64,000 nt of DNA from Flavobacterium cutihirudinis (GCF_003385895.1 NZ_QRDQ01000014.1:58148-122147), one strand, 5' to 3'; counted from the stretch's first letter, positions 17,641 to 27,057 are shown. Program-made: numbers and translations. The notes: a model not told the origin generated them from the letters alone.

Positions 17641-17740
17641 GTCATTTCGAAGCACGAGAAATCTCCGCAAGTAGCTCCTCAAAGTGAATTGTCAATCTTT
17701 GTCGAGTTACCTGCGAAGATTTCTCGTGCCTCGAAATGAC
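17641..17740. repeat. 100-bp palindromic element, GTCATTTCGA family, copy 1
   Basis: Exactly 100 bp, starting GTCATTTCGAAGCACGAGAA and ending in its inverse with a single mismatch over about 23 bp. The inner part (CTCCGCAAGTAGCTCCTCA and CAATCTTTGTCGAG) resembles copy 2 at 52764-52863. The outer arms differ between copies while remaining paired. Confidence 0.8.
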
Positions 17741-17804
17741 AAGATTGCGCTAGAATCTTCAAAGAATTGGGATTTGGAATTTTAAAATTGGAATTTTATT
17801 TCAA

Positions 17805-18464
17805 TTAATTTTCCAATATAATTGAAGGCAGATTCTCATTCAGCCATTTATACTTATTCAAAATCATAATATGAGTTCCTCCTTTTACGACAATACATTT
17901 ATTAATGTATTTTATAGGAAAAACATCATCCTGATCGCCGTGAATATGAACAACATTTTCATCAATTTTATCTCTATTCCATAAAATTATCGATTCTACA
18001 GCCCATTGAAGATAATTAAGATCACGGACTGCTAAAAACTTCTCGTATAATTTAATTCGTTTGTTGACTTTTTCGCCAAAAGAGTATTTTGCCAGATTCT
18101 CAATATTCAGAATTAATTTCATCGGAATCAACTTATAAGCTTTTGTGGTCTTCCCTATTTTCATTCTCCTCGGAAATTCGACATTACTTCTCACACTCGA
18201 AATAATAATCACTTTTCGTGCTTTAATATGCTTTGAAATTTCCTGCACAAGTATTCCTCCAAAAGAAACTCCTATTAAAACAGGGTTTTCATGACTAATC
18301 TTTTTAGCAATTCGAAGTGCATAATCTTCTAATGACTCTTTCGGATTCGGAATTTCCCATTCAAGCAAATGGGTTTCAAAAATAGATTCATCTAATTTAA
18401 TTCTTTCAAAAATAGCCGGACTAGCCGCCAATCCAGGCATAAAATAAACAGGAATTTTACTCAT
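17805..18464 (-). CDS. Alpha/beta hydrolase
   Basis: A 219-residue soluble alpha/beta-hydrolase-fold protein. MPGLAASPAIF looks like the oxyanion-hole strand, the nucleophile elbow is GVSFGG (Ser near 68), the acid is in HGDQDDVFP and the histidine in KGGTHIM. No signal peptide is seen, so it is cytoplasmic. Its substrate cannot be judged. It stands alone, convergent with the TPR-like gene. Confidence 0.8.
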   Translation of the reverse strand: MSKIPVYFMPGLAASPAIFERIKLDESIFETHLLEWEIPNPKESLEDYALRIAKKISHENPVLIGVSFGGILVQEISKHIKARKVIIISSVRSNVEFPRRMKIGKTTKAYKLIPMKLILNIENLAKYSFGEKVNKRIKLYEKFLAVRDLNYLQWAVESIILWNRDKIDENVVHIHGDQDDVFPIKYINKCIVVKGGTHIMILNKYKWLNENLPSIILEN

Positions 18465-18635
18465 TTGCTAAAAAAGGAATTTTAATTACAGATTTTATTT
18501 TCAAGCTAAATTTACTTTTTTTAGCAATATGCACAGCAAATCTTACACCATTATTATTTTAAGGGAAAAAGTAAACAATAAAAATAAAACCGACAGCAAC
18601 TTTAAAATTTAACTTTATATTGAAAATCAAATGAT

Positions 18636-18643
18636 TAACTTTG
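18636..18643 (+). promoter_or_regulatory. -7 box upstream of the small GNAT-like gene
   Basis: TAACTTTG fits the TAnnTTTG consensus. It lies 102 nt before the gene, implying a longish leader in an otherwise AT-rich 280-bp gap with no other feature. Confidence 0.45.
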
Positions 18644-18745
18644 CAGTCCGAAATTGTAATGTTTACTATTCTTTCCCAAATATTTAAACAGAGCAAATCC
18701 TAAATCTATTTTCTTAATAAACCTACTAAAAAAACATGACAAATT

Positions 18746-19051
18746 ATGGAGCCAATTGAAACTACAATGGAAATCAAAGACAACGCTTTCGCAAGACAAT
18801 TCGAAACTACAGTACCGGAAGGATTACTAACTGTTGAATATTCGTTTCAGGAAAAGAAAATTTTCCTAACAAAAATCAACACACCTGAAAACTTTGATAA
18901 CCAAGAAGTACTCGATACACTACTTAAAAACATATTAGAATTAAGTACCGAGAAAAAATTCAGAGTAGTTCCAATTCACCCAAAAATTGTTGCATTTTTC
19001 AAAAAAAATCCAAAATACAAAGAATTACTTCCTCCCGGAATCAGGATTTAA
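18746..19051 (+). CDS. Small GNAT-like N-acetyltransferase (YjdJ type)
   Basis: A 101-residue protein resembling the short single-domain GNAT family (Acetyltransf_CG/YjdJ). It has a beta-rich N-terminal half (GLLTVEYSFQEKKIFLTKINTP), a helix with LLKNILELSTEKKFRVVPIHPKIVAFFKKNPKYKELL, and a typical C-terminus. Proteins of this type lack a full acceptor domain and their substrates are unknown. Its 3' end overlaps the convergent DASS transporter gene by four bases. Confidence 0.65.
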   Translation: MEPIETTMEIKDNAFARQFETTVPEGLLTVEYSFQEKKIFLTKINTPENFDNQEVLDTLLKNILELSTEKKFRVVPIHPKIVAFFKKNPKYKELLPPGIRI

Positions 19052-20478
19052 AAATCACCAATTAACTGGAGCCACAAGCCTCCAATTGCCATATAAATAA
19101 AGAGCATAACCAATCCGGTTATCAATCCTTTTACCCACCAGTTTTTGAGGTCGACATAACCGCTTCCGAAGAAAACTGGTGCAGGTCCATGGCCATAATG
19201 CGTTAAAGTTCCGTAGATTGAACCAACAAAACCAAGCATAAACGCCAGCAACAAACCCGGAATTCCCAACGAAACTCCCACTCCTAATAAAGCAGCATAC
19301 ATTGCCGCCACATGCGCTGTTGCACTTGCAAAAAGATAATGACTGAAAAAGTATACCAAAATAATTATAGGAAAAGCCATTTGCCAGCTTAAACCACCAA
19401 TTTCTGCTTTTACAACATTACTAAACCAGCCAATGAACCCTAATTCATTGAGCGAACTAGCCATCATTACCAAAACTGAAAACCACACAATAGTATCCCA
19501 AGCACCTTTTTCAGCTTTTACATCATCCCAGGTTAAAACCGAAGTTAAAAGCAAAATCACCAAACCAATAAATGCCGTTGTTGTAGCATCTATTGAAAAA
19601 AGATCGCCTGTCATCCAGAAAAATAACAAAATAAAGAAAGTCAAGAGCATCATCCATTCATTACGACTAATTGGCCCCATTTCTTTAAGTTTCTGCATTG
19701 CAATCTGAGGCGCATCTCCGGTATTCTTAAGTTCTGGCGGATAAATTTTATACAACAAAAACGGAATCACAAAAAACGAAATCAATCCCGGAACTATTGC
19801 CGCTGTTGCCCAGGAAATCCACGTAATTTTAATTCCTAAATTTAAAGCGAATTTCTGGCACATCGGGTTACTGGCCGTACCAGTCAAGAACATTGACGAC
19901 GCAATTAAATTGGCATTATAACTATTTAAAGTAAGATATGCTCCTAATTTTCGATGTGTCTCGGGTTTATCCGGCATCGAACCAAAACTCATCGACATTG
20001 ATTTCATAATAGGATAAATAATTCCTCCACCACGTGCAGTATTACTTGGTACGGCAGGAGCCAGAACCAAATCAGCCAAACCTAAACCATACGCAAGACC
20101 AAGCGAACTTTTGCCAAACACCCGAATAAATAAAAAAGCTATTCTGTTTCCTAAACCTGTTTTTATAAATCCTCTTGCAATAAAAAATGAGATTCCGATA
20201 AGCCAGATTACTTTATCACCAAAACCTTTTAGCGCCAAAGTAATTGATTTACCGGCATCACCAGGAGCCAAAACCTGAGAGAAAGCCGTCAACGCGATAG
20301 CAATCATACACATGGTTCCCATTGGAGCCGCTTTCAGAATAATTCCTAAAATAGTGGCTACAAAAATCGCAAACAAATGCCAGGCTTCAATTACAACACC
20401 ATCTGGTGCAGGAATAAACCAAATCACTACTCCAATAACCAACGTTATCAGAGCTTGAAGAATCTTTACTTCTTTCAT
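19048..20478 (-). CDS. DASS-family (SLC13/CitT-like) anion transporter
   Basis: Inner-membrane carrier of 476 residues with about a dozen hydrophobic segments. The two family substrate/Na+-site motifs are visible: AVPSNTARGG near residue 143 and TGTASNP near 202. DASS carriers move di- and tricarboxylates or sulfate. The length and the APAVPSNTARGG context resemble CitT/SodiT-type dicarboxylate antiporters, but the substrate is inference. A porin gene lies just upstream on the same strand (17-nt gap), suggesting that outer- and inner-membrane uptake are co-expressed. Confidence 0.87.
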   Translation of the reverse strand: MKEVKILQALITLVIGVVIWFIPAPDGVVIEAWHLFAIFVATILGIILKAAPMGTMCMIAIALTAFSQVLAPGDAGKSITLALKGFGDKVIWLIGISFFIARGFIKTGLGNRIAFLFIRVFGKSSLGLAYGLGLADLVLAPAVPSNTARGGGIIYPIMKSMSMSFGSMPDKPETHRKLGAYLTLNSYNANLIASSMFLTGTASNPMCQKFALNLGIKITWISWATAAIVPGLISFFVIPFLLYKIYPPELKNTGDAPQIAMQKLKEMGPISRNEWMMLLTFFILLFFWMTGDLFSIDATTTAFIGLVILLLTSVLTWDDVKAEKGAWDTIVWFSVLVMMASSLNELGFIGWFSNVVKAEIGGLSWQMAFPIIILVYFFSHYLFASATAHVAAMYAALLGVGVSLGIPGLLLAFMLGFVGSIYGTLTHYGHGPAPVFFGSGYVDLKNWWVKGLITGLVMLFIYMAIGGLWLQLIGDF

Positions 20479-20495
20479 TATTAATAAAGGTTAAA

Positions 20496-21647
20496 TTATA
20501 GACGGAGCTGCAACTGAATTAAAAACAAATTATTGCTATAAGTCGAAGTGTCTGGAATATCGTGATCATAATTATCGATTTGAAATCCAGCTTCAATTCT
20601 TCCGGTATAAGCTTTTCCGAATTCAAGACTAATCATTGGAGTATAAGTCTGTCTTACATTCGAAGCAATTTTATAATTTGGATCAAAAGTTTCGTATCGG
20701 CACGAAAATTCTAAAGCAGTTAATTTTTGATAGTTTACCACATATCTAAGATTTGGCAAGAAATATACGCCGCGCATTTGATAATCATCAACATTTGGTG
20801 TTCTGTTGTCAACTGGTAAAGAGAAATACAAATTATGATTGGTTCCTTGTTTGTATTCAATTTGCAAGTCGAACGAAAATTTATCAGCCAACTGAAAATT
20901 GCTCGTTACATCGGCTCCAACGGCAAAAACTTTTTCTTTGAATACTTTTCCGATACCGCCATTTAATCCTAAATTAATTTTATGCTTTTTTGAAAGTTCA
21001 AAGACAACTCTCGAAGAATACTGTTTTCCGTTATCTTTATCCATCTCTACATCTTTTCCATTTCCGTTTAAAACAGAAAAAGCATAATTAAAAGGAATTT
21101 TACCAATGTCAAAAGCACCGGTAGCCGAAGCACCGATCTGAAAACTTGTCCAGCCGTTTTTACCAAATTCATAATATTGATTGGAAAAATCAAATGATTT
21201 AATGATATCTACAGGAACCAATTCTTCGATACCAAAAGCTGGTCTAAATTGCCCTCCGGTTAAAGCGATATATTTATTGAAGGTATATTTTCCGTAAGCG
21301 TTTTCCAAAACTTTTCCTTTGGGATCAGATTTAAAATCAGCCAAATTGACCAAAATCACAACTTCTGTAGCTTCACTCAATTTAGTATTCAAACCAACAC
21401 GCATTCTTTTAATATCAAACGAGCTTTGAGTAACATCGCCTGTAGAATGATGCGTTCCTAAAACATCAACATTGTCGCCAAAACTTTCCAAGTATCTGGC
21501 CTGCAAAAGCCCTTTAAATTGAAATTGAGGATATTTTACCTCGCTTTCAGAATCGCTAGTCGACTTAACCTCTGTCGTTTGCGCATTCAAAAAGAATGGT
21601 TGTAAGAATAAAATAAGAATAATTCGTAGAAGTAAAGTCTTTTTCAT
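20496..21647 (-). CDS. Outer-membrane porin (OprP/OprO-like)
   Basis: About 383 residues with signal peptide MKKTLLLRIILILFLQPFFL and cleavage near NAQ. The start is taken at 21647; an ATG two codons upstream (21653) is equally open. The mature part is beta-rich with alternating strands and ends in the aromatic LFLIQLQLRL barrel terminus. Features such as FQFKGLLQARYLESFGD, FDIKRMRVGLNTKLSEATEV and GGQFRPAFGIEELVP match the phosphate-selective porin O/P family. It is followed by the DASS transporter and may supply it with anions. Confidence 0.8.
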   Translation of the reverse strand: MKKTLLLRIILILFLQPFFLNAQTTEVKSTSDSESEVKYPQFQFKGLLQARYLESFGDNVDVLGTHHSTGDVTQSSFDIKRMRVGLNTKLSEATEVVILVNLADFKSDPKGKVLENAYGKYTFNKYIALTGGQFRPAFGIEELVPVDIIKSFDFSNQYYEFGKNGWTSFQIGASATGAFDIGKIPFNYAFSVLNGNGKDVEMDKDNGKQYSSRVVFELSKKHKINLGLNGGIGKVFKEKVFAVGADVTSNFQLADKFSFDLQIEYKQGTNHNLYFSLPVDNRTPNVDDYQMRGVYFLPNLRYVVNYQKLTALEFSCRYETFDPNYKIASNVRQTYTPMISLEFGKAYTGRIEAGFQIDNYDHDIPDTSTYSNNLFLIQLQLRL

Positions 21648-21813
21648 AGGCATATAAATTAAACTTTCAAAAAGGTTTTAGACTATCTTTTATCAAAAGA
21701 AATAGCACACGCGCCTTTACTAATAAATGTAAAAGCATTTATAAATGTAACAAAAAAACAATAGCTTGTAAAAATAATTGCATTAAAATATGGTTACTAA
21801 TTTTAACAAAACA

Positions 21814-21849
21814 CAAAAAAAAGCGCAAGAATCAACTTGCGCTTTTTTT
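21814..21849 (-). terminator. Terminator of the ABC-F gene
   Basis: The hairpin AAAGCGCAAG / CTTGCGCTTT has long A and T flanks and lies 15 nt past the stop. Confidence 0.85.
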
Positions 21850-21864
21850 ACAATTCGAATATTT

Positions 21865-23499
21865 CTATTTTTCGATTTCTCTCATAGAATCCATTTTTTT
21901 ATGAGCAAGGAAACCTGCAACATCTTCAAAATGTTCTTTCACACGTTTGTTTCCAAATTCAAAAACTTTAGTTGCTAATCCGTCAAGGAAATCACGATCG
22001 TGAGAAACCAGAATTAAAGTTCCGTCAAAATCACGCAAAGCATCTTTAATAATATCTTTAGTCTTCATATCAAGGTGATTTGAAGGCTCATCCAGAATTA
22101 ATAAATTCACTGGCTCAAGCAACAACTTAATCATTGCCAAACGTGTTTTTTCTCCTCCAGACAATACTTTTACCTTCTTAGTAATATCATCCCCCTGAAA
22201 CATAAAAGCTCCTAAAATATTTTTGATTTGTGTTCTAATATCACCTACAGCAATATTATCAATTGTTTCAAAAATAGTAGCATTTTCATCTAATAGTGAA
22301 GCTTGATTTTGAGCAAAATAGCCAATTTGAGAATTGTGACCAATTTCGACACTTCCTTCATCAACACCAATTTCCTTCATAATTGCTTTGATCATTGTTG
22401 ACTTTCCTTCTCCATTCTTTCCAACAAAAGCAACTTTCTGACCTCTTTCAATTACAATATTTGCATCTTTAAAAACCACATGATCACCATATGATTTAGA
22501 CATTTCTTTCACAATAACAGGATATTGCCCAGAACGTGGCGCTGGCGGAAACTTCAAACGCAAAGCTGAAGTGTCTACCTCGTCAACCTGAACGATTTCA
22601 AGTTTTTCCAACATTTTTACACGCGACTGAACCGCATCTGTTTTAGAGAAAGTTCCTTTAAAACGGTCAATAAATGCTCTGTTATCAGCAATCATTTTTT
22701 GTTGCTCGTCGTATGCTTTTTGCTGATGAATACGACGGTCTTTTCTTAATTCTAAGTAATGAGAATATTTTGCTTTGTAATCATAAATTCTTCCCATCGT
22801 AACCTCAATAGTTCGGTTTGTAATATTATCTACAAACGCTCTATCGTGCGAAATTACAACTACCGCTTTCGCAGAAGTCAATAAGAACTCTTCCAACCAT
22901 TGAATACTTTCGATATCCATGTGGTTTGTTGGCTCATCCAGCAAAATCAAATCCGGTTTTTGCAAAAGAATTTTTGCCAATTCAATACGCATTCTCCATC
23001 CTCCTGAAAACTCAGAAGTCTGACGTCCGAAATCTTCACGATTAAAACCTAAACCAACTAAAATTTTCTCAACTTCAGCTTCGTAATTAACTTCTTCAAT
23101 TGCGTAATATTTCTCGCTTAAGTCCGAAACTCTTTCGATTAGTTTCATGTACTCGTCACTTTCATAATCTGTACGAACGGTTAATTGCTCGTTGATTTCG
23201 TCAATTTCGGCTTTCATTTTAAAAATCTCACCAAAAGCTTTTGACGCTTCTTCCATTACAGTCGATCCGTCTTTAGTCAATAAATGCTGAGGCAAATAAG
23301 CTACAACTGCATCTTTTGGAGTTGAGATACTTCCTGTTGAAGGTTTGTTTTCACCTGCGATTATTTTCAAAAGTGTCGATTTTCCCGCACCATTTTTACC
23401 CATAAGGGCAATTTTATCATTTTCATTTATAGCAAAAGAAACATCGCTAAAAAGTGTAGTTCCGCCAAACTGAACCGAAATATCGTTAACTGTAATCAT
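21865..23499 (-). CDS. ABC-F family ATPase (YbiT-like)
   Basis: A 544-residue soluble protein with two ABC ATPase domains and no membrane segments, as in ribosome-acting ABC-F proteins. Domain 1 has GKNGAGKST, the signature SGGWRMRIELAK and Walker B LILLDEPTNHMD. An arginine/lysine-rich linker (LRKDRRIHQQKAYDEQQ) follows. Domain 2 has GKNGEGKST, LSGGEKTRLAM and LLILDEPSNHLD. Both catalytic glutamates are present. The likely role is translation-elongation or quality control at the ribosomal E site. It has its own promoter and terminator. Confidence 0.93.
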   Translation of the reverse strand: MITVNDISVQFGGTTLFSDVSFAINENDKIALMGKNGAGKSTLLKIIAGENKPSTGSISTPKDAVVAYLPQHLLTKDGSTVMEEASKAFGEIFKMKAEIDEINEQLTVRTDYESDEYMKLIERVSDLSEKYYAIEEVNYEAEVEKILVGLGFNREDFGRQTSEFSGGWRMRIELAKILLQKPDLILLDEPTNHMDIESIQWLEEFLLTSAKAVVVISHDRAFVDNITNRTIEVTMGRIYDYKAKYSHYLELRKDRRIHQQKAYDEQQKMIADNRAFIDRFKGTFSKTDAVQSRVKMLEKLEIVQVDEVDTSALRLKFPPAPRSGQYPVIVKEMSKSYGDHVVFKDANIVIERGQKVAFVGKNGEGKSTMIKAIMKEIGVDEGSVEIGHNSQIGYFAQNQASLLDENATIFETIDNIAVGDIRTQIKNILGAFMFQGDDITKKVKVLSGGEKTRLAMIKLLLEPVNLLILDEPSNHLDMKTKDIIKDALRDFDGTLILVSHDRDFLDGLATKVFEFGNKRVKEHFEDVAGFLAHKKMDSMREIEK

Positions 23500-23562
23500 T
23501 TGTCTTTGTTAATTTGTTTAATCGGTTAATCGTTTATTTGACTACCCATTTTTTTTGTGGTG

Positions 23563-23593
23563 CAAAGATAGATTTAATTAGATAATGTGCCAA
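23563..23593 (-). promoter_or_regulatory. ABC-F promoter
   Basis: On the minus strand, TTG at 23593-23591 and TATCTTTG at 23570-23563 are spaced by 20 nt. Confidence 0.65.
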
Positions 23594-23665
23594 TTTGAAA
23601 ATTAGATAATTTTGAGAATGTGTCAATTAGATAATTTGAAAATTAGATAATTTTAAAATCCAATC
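23575..23665. repeat. AATTAGATAATTTTGA-type AT-rich repeats
   Basis: Several near-copies of AATTAGATAATTTTGA and CAATTTGAAAATTAGATAA in tandem. The same motif returns at 24240-24265 and, inverted, at 24479-24520, so it flanks the PepSY-like gene. The function is unknown; it is probably a dispersed intergenic repeat. Confidence 0.6.
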
Positions 23666-23777
23666 ATTTTTAATAACGGCATGATTTCTAAATCGTGAAG
23701 AACCAAACTGAATCGAATTTGTTCTTATTTTAAAATTTTAATCTTATCTTGTATAAGAATTTAAAAACCAGCAAAAT

Positions 23778-24221
23778 ATGAAAACGAAATTAAAACTTAG
23801 TGCGTGTCTGATTGCAGGATTAATGTTTGGATTTTCTGCAAATGCACAAAAAACCGTCATTAAAAAAGAAGCTTTGCCAACAAACGCACAAACATTCTTA
23901 AAAACTCATTTTGGTTCAGAAAAACCGAGTTACATATTGGAAGACAAAGAAATCCTTTCTACAGAATACAAAGTTCAATTTGACAGCAAACTTGAAATTG
24001 AATTTGACAAAAAAGGAAATTGGAAAGAAGTTGATGGCAAAAACGCTAAAATCCCAAAATCGATTGTTCCTAAAAAAATCGCTTCTTACATTAAGAGCAA
24101 TTTCCCTAAAGAAAAAATAACTAAAATAGAAATTGGAAGTTCTGGATACGAAACAAAACTAACCAACGGTTTAGAATTAAAATTCAACTTAAAAGAAGAT
24201 TTCGTTAAGATTGACAAATAA
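23778..24221 (+). CDS. Secreted PepSY-like protein
   Basis: A 147-residue exported protein with signal peptide ending SANAQ. Two repeated PepSY-like units are visible: LPTNAQTFLKTHFGSEKPSYILEDKE and IPKSIVPKKIASYIKSNFPKEKITKIE. Each is followed by strands of the KLEIEFDKKGNWKEVDG kind. This is the arrangement of the putative beta-lactamase-inhibitor-like PepSY family (PF11396). It probably resides in the periplasm; no catalytic motif is present. AT-rich repeats lie on both sides. Confidence 0.75.
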   Translation: MKTKLKLSACLIAGLMFGFSANAQKTVIKKEALPTNAQTFLKTHFGSEKPSYILEDKEILSTEYKVQFDSKLEIEFDKKGNWKEVDGKNAKIPKSIVPKKIASYIKSNFPKEKITKIEIGSSGYETKLTNGLELKFNLKEDFVKIDK

Positions 24222-24319
24222 GTTGAATTTGAAAATGTGGCAACTTGATAATTAGATAATTTTGAAAATATACCAATTAGACAATTCCTAAATCTCAAAA
24301 TATTTTTCACATTCTATCC

Positions 24320-24427
24320 CTAAACTGGACTGAAGTCCAGCCCTACAATATGATTCGAGCCTTTGGCTCTTGTTAAAGTTCCGAAGGAACGACTTGTGTT
24401 GTAGGGCTGGACTTCAGTCCAGTTTAG
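24320..24427. repeat. 108-bp palindromic element, GGACTGAAGTCC family, copy 1
   Basis: It has 29-bp perfect terminal inverted repeats (24320-24348 and 24399-24427) that begin CTAAACTGGACTGAAGTCCA. Between them are two small hairpins, GAGCCTTTGGCTC and GTTCCGAAGGAAC, so the folded element would be a cross with two short inner stems. Copy 2 is at 53865-53974. Confidence 0.85.
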
Positions 24428-24446
24428 TATGTAAATTACACAAAAC

Positions 24447-24480
24447 AAAACCCGACAGGTTTTAAAAACCTGTCGGGTTT
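24447..24480. terminator. Strong bidirectional hairpin (CCCGACAGG)
   Basis: The arms AAAACCCGACAGGTTT and AAACCTGTCGGGTTTT form a near-perfect stem with flanking T-tracts. It lies between the convergent PepSY-like and GlmU-like genes. Confidence 0.75.
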
Positions 24481-24522
24481 GAAAAATTATCTAATTATCA
24501 AATTGACTAATTATCTAATTAG

Positions 24523-25698
24523 TTAGTCTTTTCTCCATTTTTTAGTTTCCTCAAAAATGTGCTCTAAGATTGCCGCCTCGGTTTCATCAAAATCAATATT
24601 TCTACGTCCCATTACCAATTTTGCCGTTTCGAAAGCTTTTTTGGTTACATAAGTGGTAAATCCTGCAGCACCTCCCCACGAAAAGCTCGGAACAAAATTT
24701 CTAGGAAAACCTGATCCAAAAATATTAGCACTCACACCAACAACCGTTCCGGTGTTAAACATCGTATTGATTCCGCATTTACTGTGATCTCCCATCATTA
24801 AACCACAAAACTGAAGTCCGGTTCTTGCGAATCCTTCCGTTTCATAACTCCACAATCTTACTTCATCATAATTATTCTTAAGGTTTGAATTATTACTATC
24901 AGCCCCAATATTACACCATTCGCCTAAAACAGAATCTCCTAAAAATCCGTCATGACCTTTATTAGAATTGGCAAATAAAACAGAATTTTTAACCTCTCCT
25001 CCAATTCTTGAACCCGGACCAACAGTTGTCGCTCCATAAATCTTTGCATTCAATTTTACTGAAGCATTTTCACATAAAGCAAAAGGTCCACGAATTACGG
25101 TTCCTTCCATAATTTCAGTATTCTTACCTATATAAATAGGCCCCGTAGAAGCGTTTAAAGTTACAAACTCCAATTTTGCTCCTTCTTCGATAAAAATATT
25201 TTCCGGCGCAATTACATTTACGCTTTTTGGAATGGGCTGTGACTTTCTGTCTTCCGTTAGAAAAGCAAAATCAGCACGAATTGCAGCATCGTTTTTAGAA
25301 AAAATATCCCATGTATTTTCTACCGTCAAACATTCATCATTATAATGAATGATCTCATATGAATCAAAATCCACTTCTTCCTGGTTTTCTGAAGCAAAAA
25401 AAGCGATTACATCATCACCTTTAAAAATTGCCTGATTTACTGTTAAATCAGAAATCATGTCAACAAGCTTATCATTTGGTAAATAAGCAGCATTGATCAT
25501 TACGTTTTCTTCCATTTCCACCATCGGAAATTTAGTAGACAAATATTCCTCAGTAATTGTTGTTATGGTCGAACCCAGACGCGTTTCCCATTTCTCCCGA
25601 ATTGTCATAATTCCGATCAAAATATCAGCTACCGGCCTTGTAAAAGTAAAAGGCAGCAAAGCATTCCGAACAGGTCCGTCAAAAAGAATATAATTCAT
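24523..25698 (-). CDS. GlmU-family putative sugar nucleotidyltransferase/acetyltransferase
   Basis: A 391-residue protein of the Bacteroidota GlmU-like family. The N-terminus (FDGPVRNALLPFTFTRPVAD, then GIMTIREKW) corresponds to a reduced nucleotidyltransferase part. The C-terminal half has hexapeptide repeats of a left-handed beta helix (GPIYIGKNTEIMEGTVIRGP, then VGPGSRIGGEV). It may replace classical GlmU in UDP-GlcNAc synthesis, an inference from family annotation. Promoter box CAAAGTTA (25745-25752, minus strand) lies upstream. Confidence 0.8.
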   Translation of the reverse strand: MNYILFDGPVRNALLPFTFTRPVADILIGIMTIREKWETRLGSTITTITEEYLSTKFPMVEMEENVMINAAYLPNDKLVDMISDLTVNQAIFKGDDVIAFFASENQEEVDFDSYEIIHYNDECLTVENTWDIFSKNDAAIRADFAFLTEDRKSQPIPKSVNVIAPENIFIEEGAKLEFVTLNASTGPIYIGKNTEIMEGTVIRGPFALCENASVKLNAKIYGATTVGPGSRIGGEVKNSVLFANSNKGHDGFLGDSVLGEWCNIGADSNNSNLKNNYDEVRLWSYETEGFARTGLQFCGLMMGDHSKCGINTMFNTGTVVGVSANIFGSGFPRNFVPSFSWGGAAGFTTYVTKKAFETAKLVMGRRNIDFDETEAAILEHIFEETKKWRKD

Positions 25699-25964
25699 AA
25701 ATAAAGTTTTGTACTTGTTAAAATCTTGATTTGGTTATCGAAGCCAAAGTTACAAATATTTATGTTTTTACTAAACTTGTTTTAGTAGTTAGCAATGAAT
25801 AAACTAATAATTGTATTGTTCTTAATTTTAATACAAAAAACAGAGCCAGCGATTTCAACCACGCGTTATATTCCAAAATTCTGTTTTTATTTTTTTAGAA
25901 TAAAACAATTCGTGAATTACTTTGTCTATCTCTTTGATCGATTCGCGGCTAATAAATTATCGCA

Positions 25965-25997
25965 TAAAAAAAGCCTTCCAAATTTGGAAGGCTTTTA
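25965..25997 (-). terminator. rpmE terminator
   Basis: The stem AAAAGCCTTCCAAA / TTTGGAAGGCTTTT lies 18 nt past the rpmE stop. Confidence 0.85.
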
Positions 25998-26014
25998 TAT
26001 AATTTAAACAGCTA

Positions 26015-26269
26015 TTATTTTTTAGCGTGTTTTGCATATTTAGTTTTGAATTTATCAATACGTCCTGCAGTATCGATAAGTTTAGATTTACCAGTATAAA
26101 AAGGGTGAGATGTTCTAGAAATCTCCATTTTTACAACTGGATACTCAACTCCGTCAACTTCAATTGTTTCTTTTGTATCTGCAGTAGATTTAGTGATAAA
26201 AACGTCATCATTTGACATGTCTTTAAATGCAACTAATCTGTAATTTTCTGGGTGAATTCCTTTTTTCAT
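26015..26269 (-). CDS. rpmE2: 50S ribosomal protein L31, type B
   Basis: An 84-residue bL31 protein (MKKGIHPENYRLVAFKDMSN, SRTSHPFYTGKSK, GRIDKFKTKYA). It lacks the CxxC zinc ligands of type A, so it is the zinc-independent form. It is monocistronic, with promoter box at 26385-26392 (TAAATTTG on the minus strand) and TTG at 26413-26411, and with its own terminator. Confidence 0.96.
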   Translation of the reverse strand: MKKGIHPENYRLVAFKDMSNDDVFITKSTADTKETIEVDGVEYPVVKMEISRTSHPFYTGKSKLIDTAGRIDKFKTKYAKHAKK

Positions 26270-26384
26270 CTTTTCTTTTATTTATTGTTTGGAGCATTTT
26301 TATTTTGAAGCTTTTCCATGGTTAGAAAAAGGTGTAAACAACCCTGCTCTTTTTTGTTTAAAAATTTAATTATTTTTGAGTGTG

Positions 26385-26413
26385 CAAATTTACAATTCTT
26401 TTTTAATAAACAA
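26385..26413 (-). promoter_or_regulatory. rpmE promoter
   Basis: On the minus strand, TTG and TAAATTTG are separated by 18 nt, about 115 nt before the gene. Confidence 0.55.
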
Positions 26414-26482
26414 ATACTTAGCACACTTTTTTTTAGTTTATTTCGAAAAGCTTTTTTTATCCCCGATTATAGCGGGAATTAT

Positions 26483-26490
26483 TATATTTG
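26483..26490 (+). promoter_or_regulatory. -7 box of the DUF4199-glycosyltransferase unit
   Basis: TATATTTG lies 28 nt before the ATG at 26519. It supports that start over the longer frame open from 26318. Confidence 0.55.
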
Positions 26491-26518
26491 TGGATTAATT
26501 TTAAAACATATAGAAAAT

Positions 26519-27049
26519 ATGATCAATGAAGTTATAAAAAAGAATGGTGTTGCCTACGGAATCACCCTAGGAATTATTCTGGCATTAATTACGGCCACTA
26601 TATATGCTATAGATCTAAAATTATTTGTTTCAGGATGGATTGGCGGTCTAACTTTTGTTATTTATGTGGTAATAGGCATTTTATTGCTTACCAAAACAAA
26701 AAAAGACATCAATGGTTTTTTCTCCTTTAAAGATGCCTTTACAACCTTCTTCATAACTACGATAATTGCTCTTGCTATTTCTACTTTGTTCAGCATCCTA
26801 TTATTTAATGTGATTGATCCTGAAGCAAAAGCAACTATAAGCGATTTATTAATTAAATATATGGCCGAAACATTACAAAAATTCGGCACTCCGGCGGCTT
26901 CTATAAATGAAGCATTAGCCAAAATGAAAGAAAACAATCCTTTCTCAACTATCGAACAATTAAAAGCTTTGATTTTTAGTATCGTTGGTTATTCAATTTT
27001 AGGATTAATCTTAGCCGCATTTTTCAAAAGCAAATCTATACAAGAATAA
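26519..27049 (+). CDS. DUF4199 membrane protein
   Basis: About 176 residues from the ATG at 26519; the frame is open from 26318, but the extra N-terminus would cross the promoter and is unlike the family. There are four membrane segments: ITLGIILALITATIYAI, WIGGLTFVIYVVIGILLL, TFFITTIIALAISTLFSILL and LIFSIVGYSILGLILAAFF. These flank a soluble loop with a helical KYMAETLQKFG part. It is first in a unit with a GT2 glycosyltransferase (8-nt gap), a common pairing in Flavobacteriia. Function unknown. Confidence 0.78.
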   Translation: MINEVIKKNGVAYGITLGIILALITATIYAIDLKLFVSGWIGGLTFVIYVVIGILLLTKTKKDINGFFSFKDAFTTFFITTIIALAISTLFSILLFNVIDPEAKATISDLLIKYMAETLQKFGTPAASINEALAKMKENNPFSTIEQLKALIFSIVGYSILGLILAAFFKSKSIQE

Positions 27050-27057
27050 AAATATAA

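Larger units (their letters stand above)
24240..24505. repeat. Nested inverted-repeat junction between the PepSY-like gene and the GlmU-like gene
   Basis: The outer arms, around TTGATAATTAGATAATTTTG at 24246-24265 and its near-inverse at about 24479-24503, enclose a palindromic element (24320-24427) and a strong hairpin (24447-24480). Nothing coding is seen in this gap of about 300 bp. Confidence 0.6.

Noticed and set aside
26318..26518. Extended N-terminus of the DUF4199 protein
   Set aside because: The extension crosses a TATATTTG promoter box and the rpmE promoter region; the ATG at 26519 fits the family.
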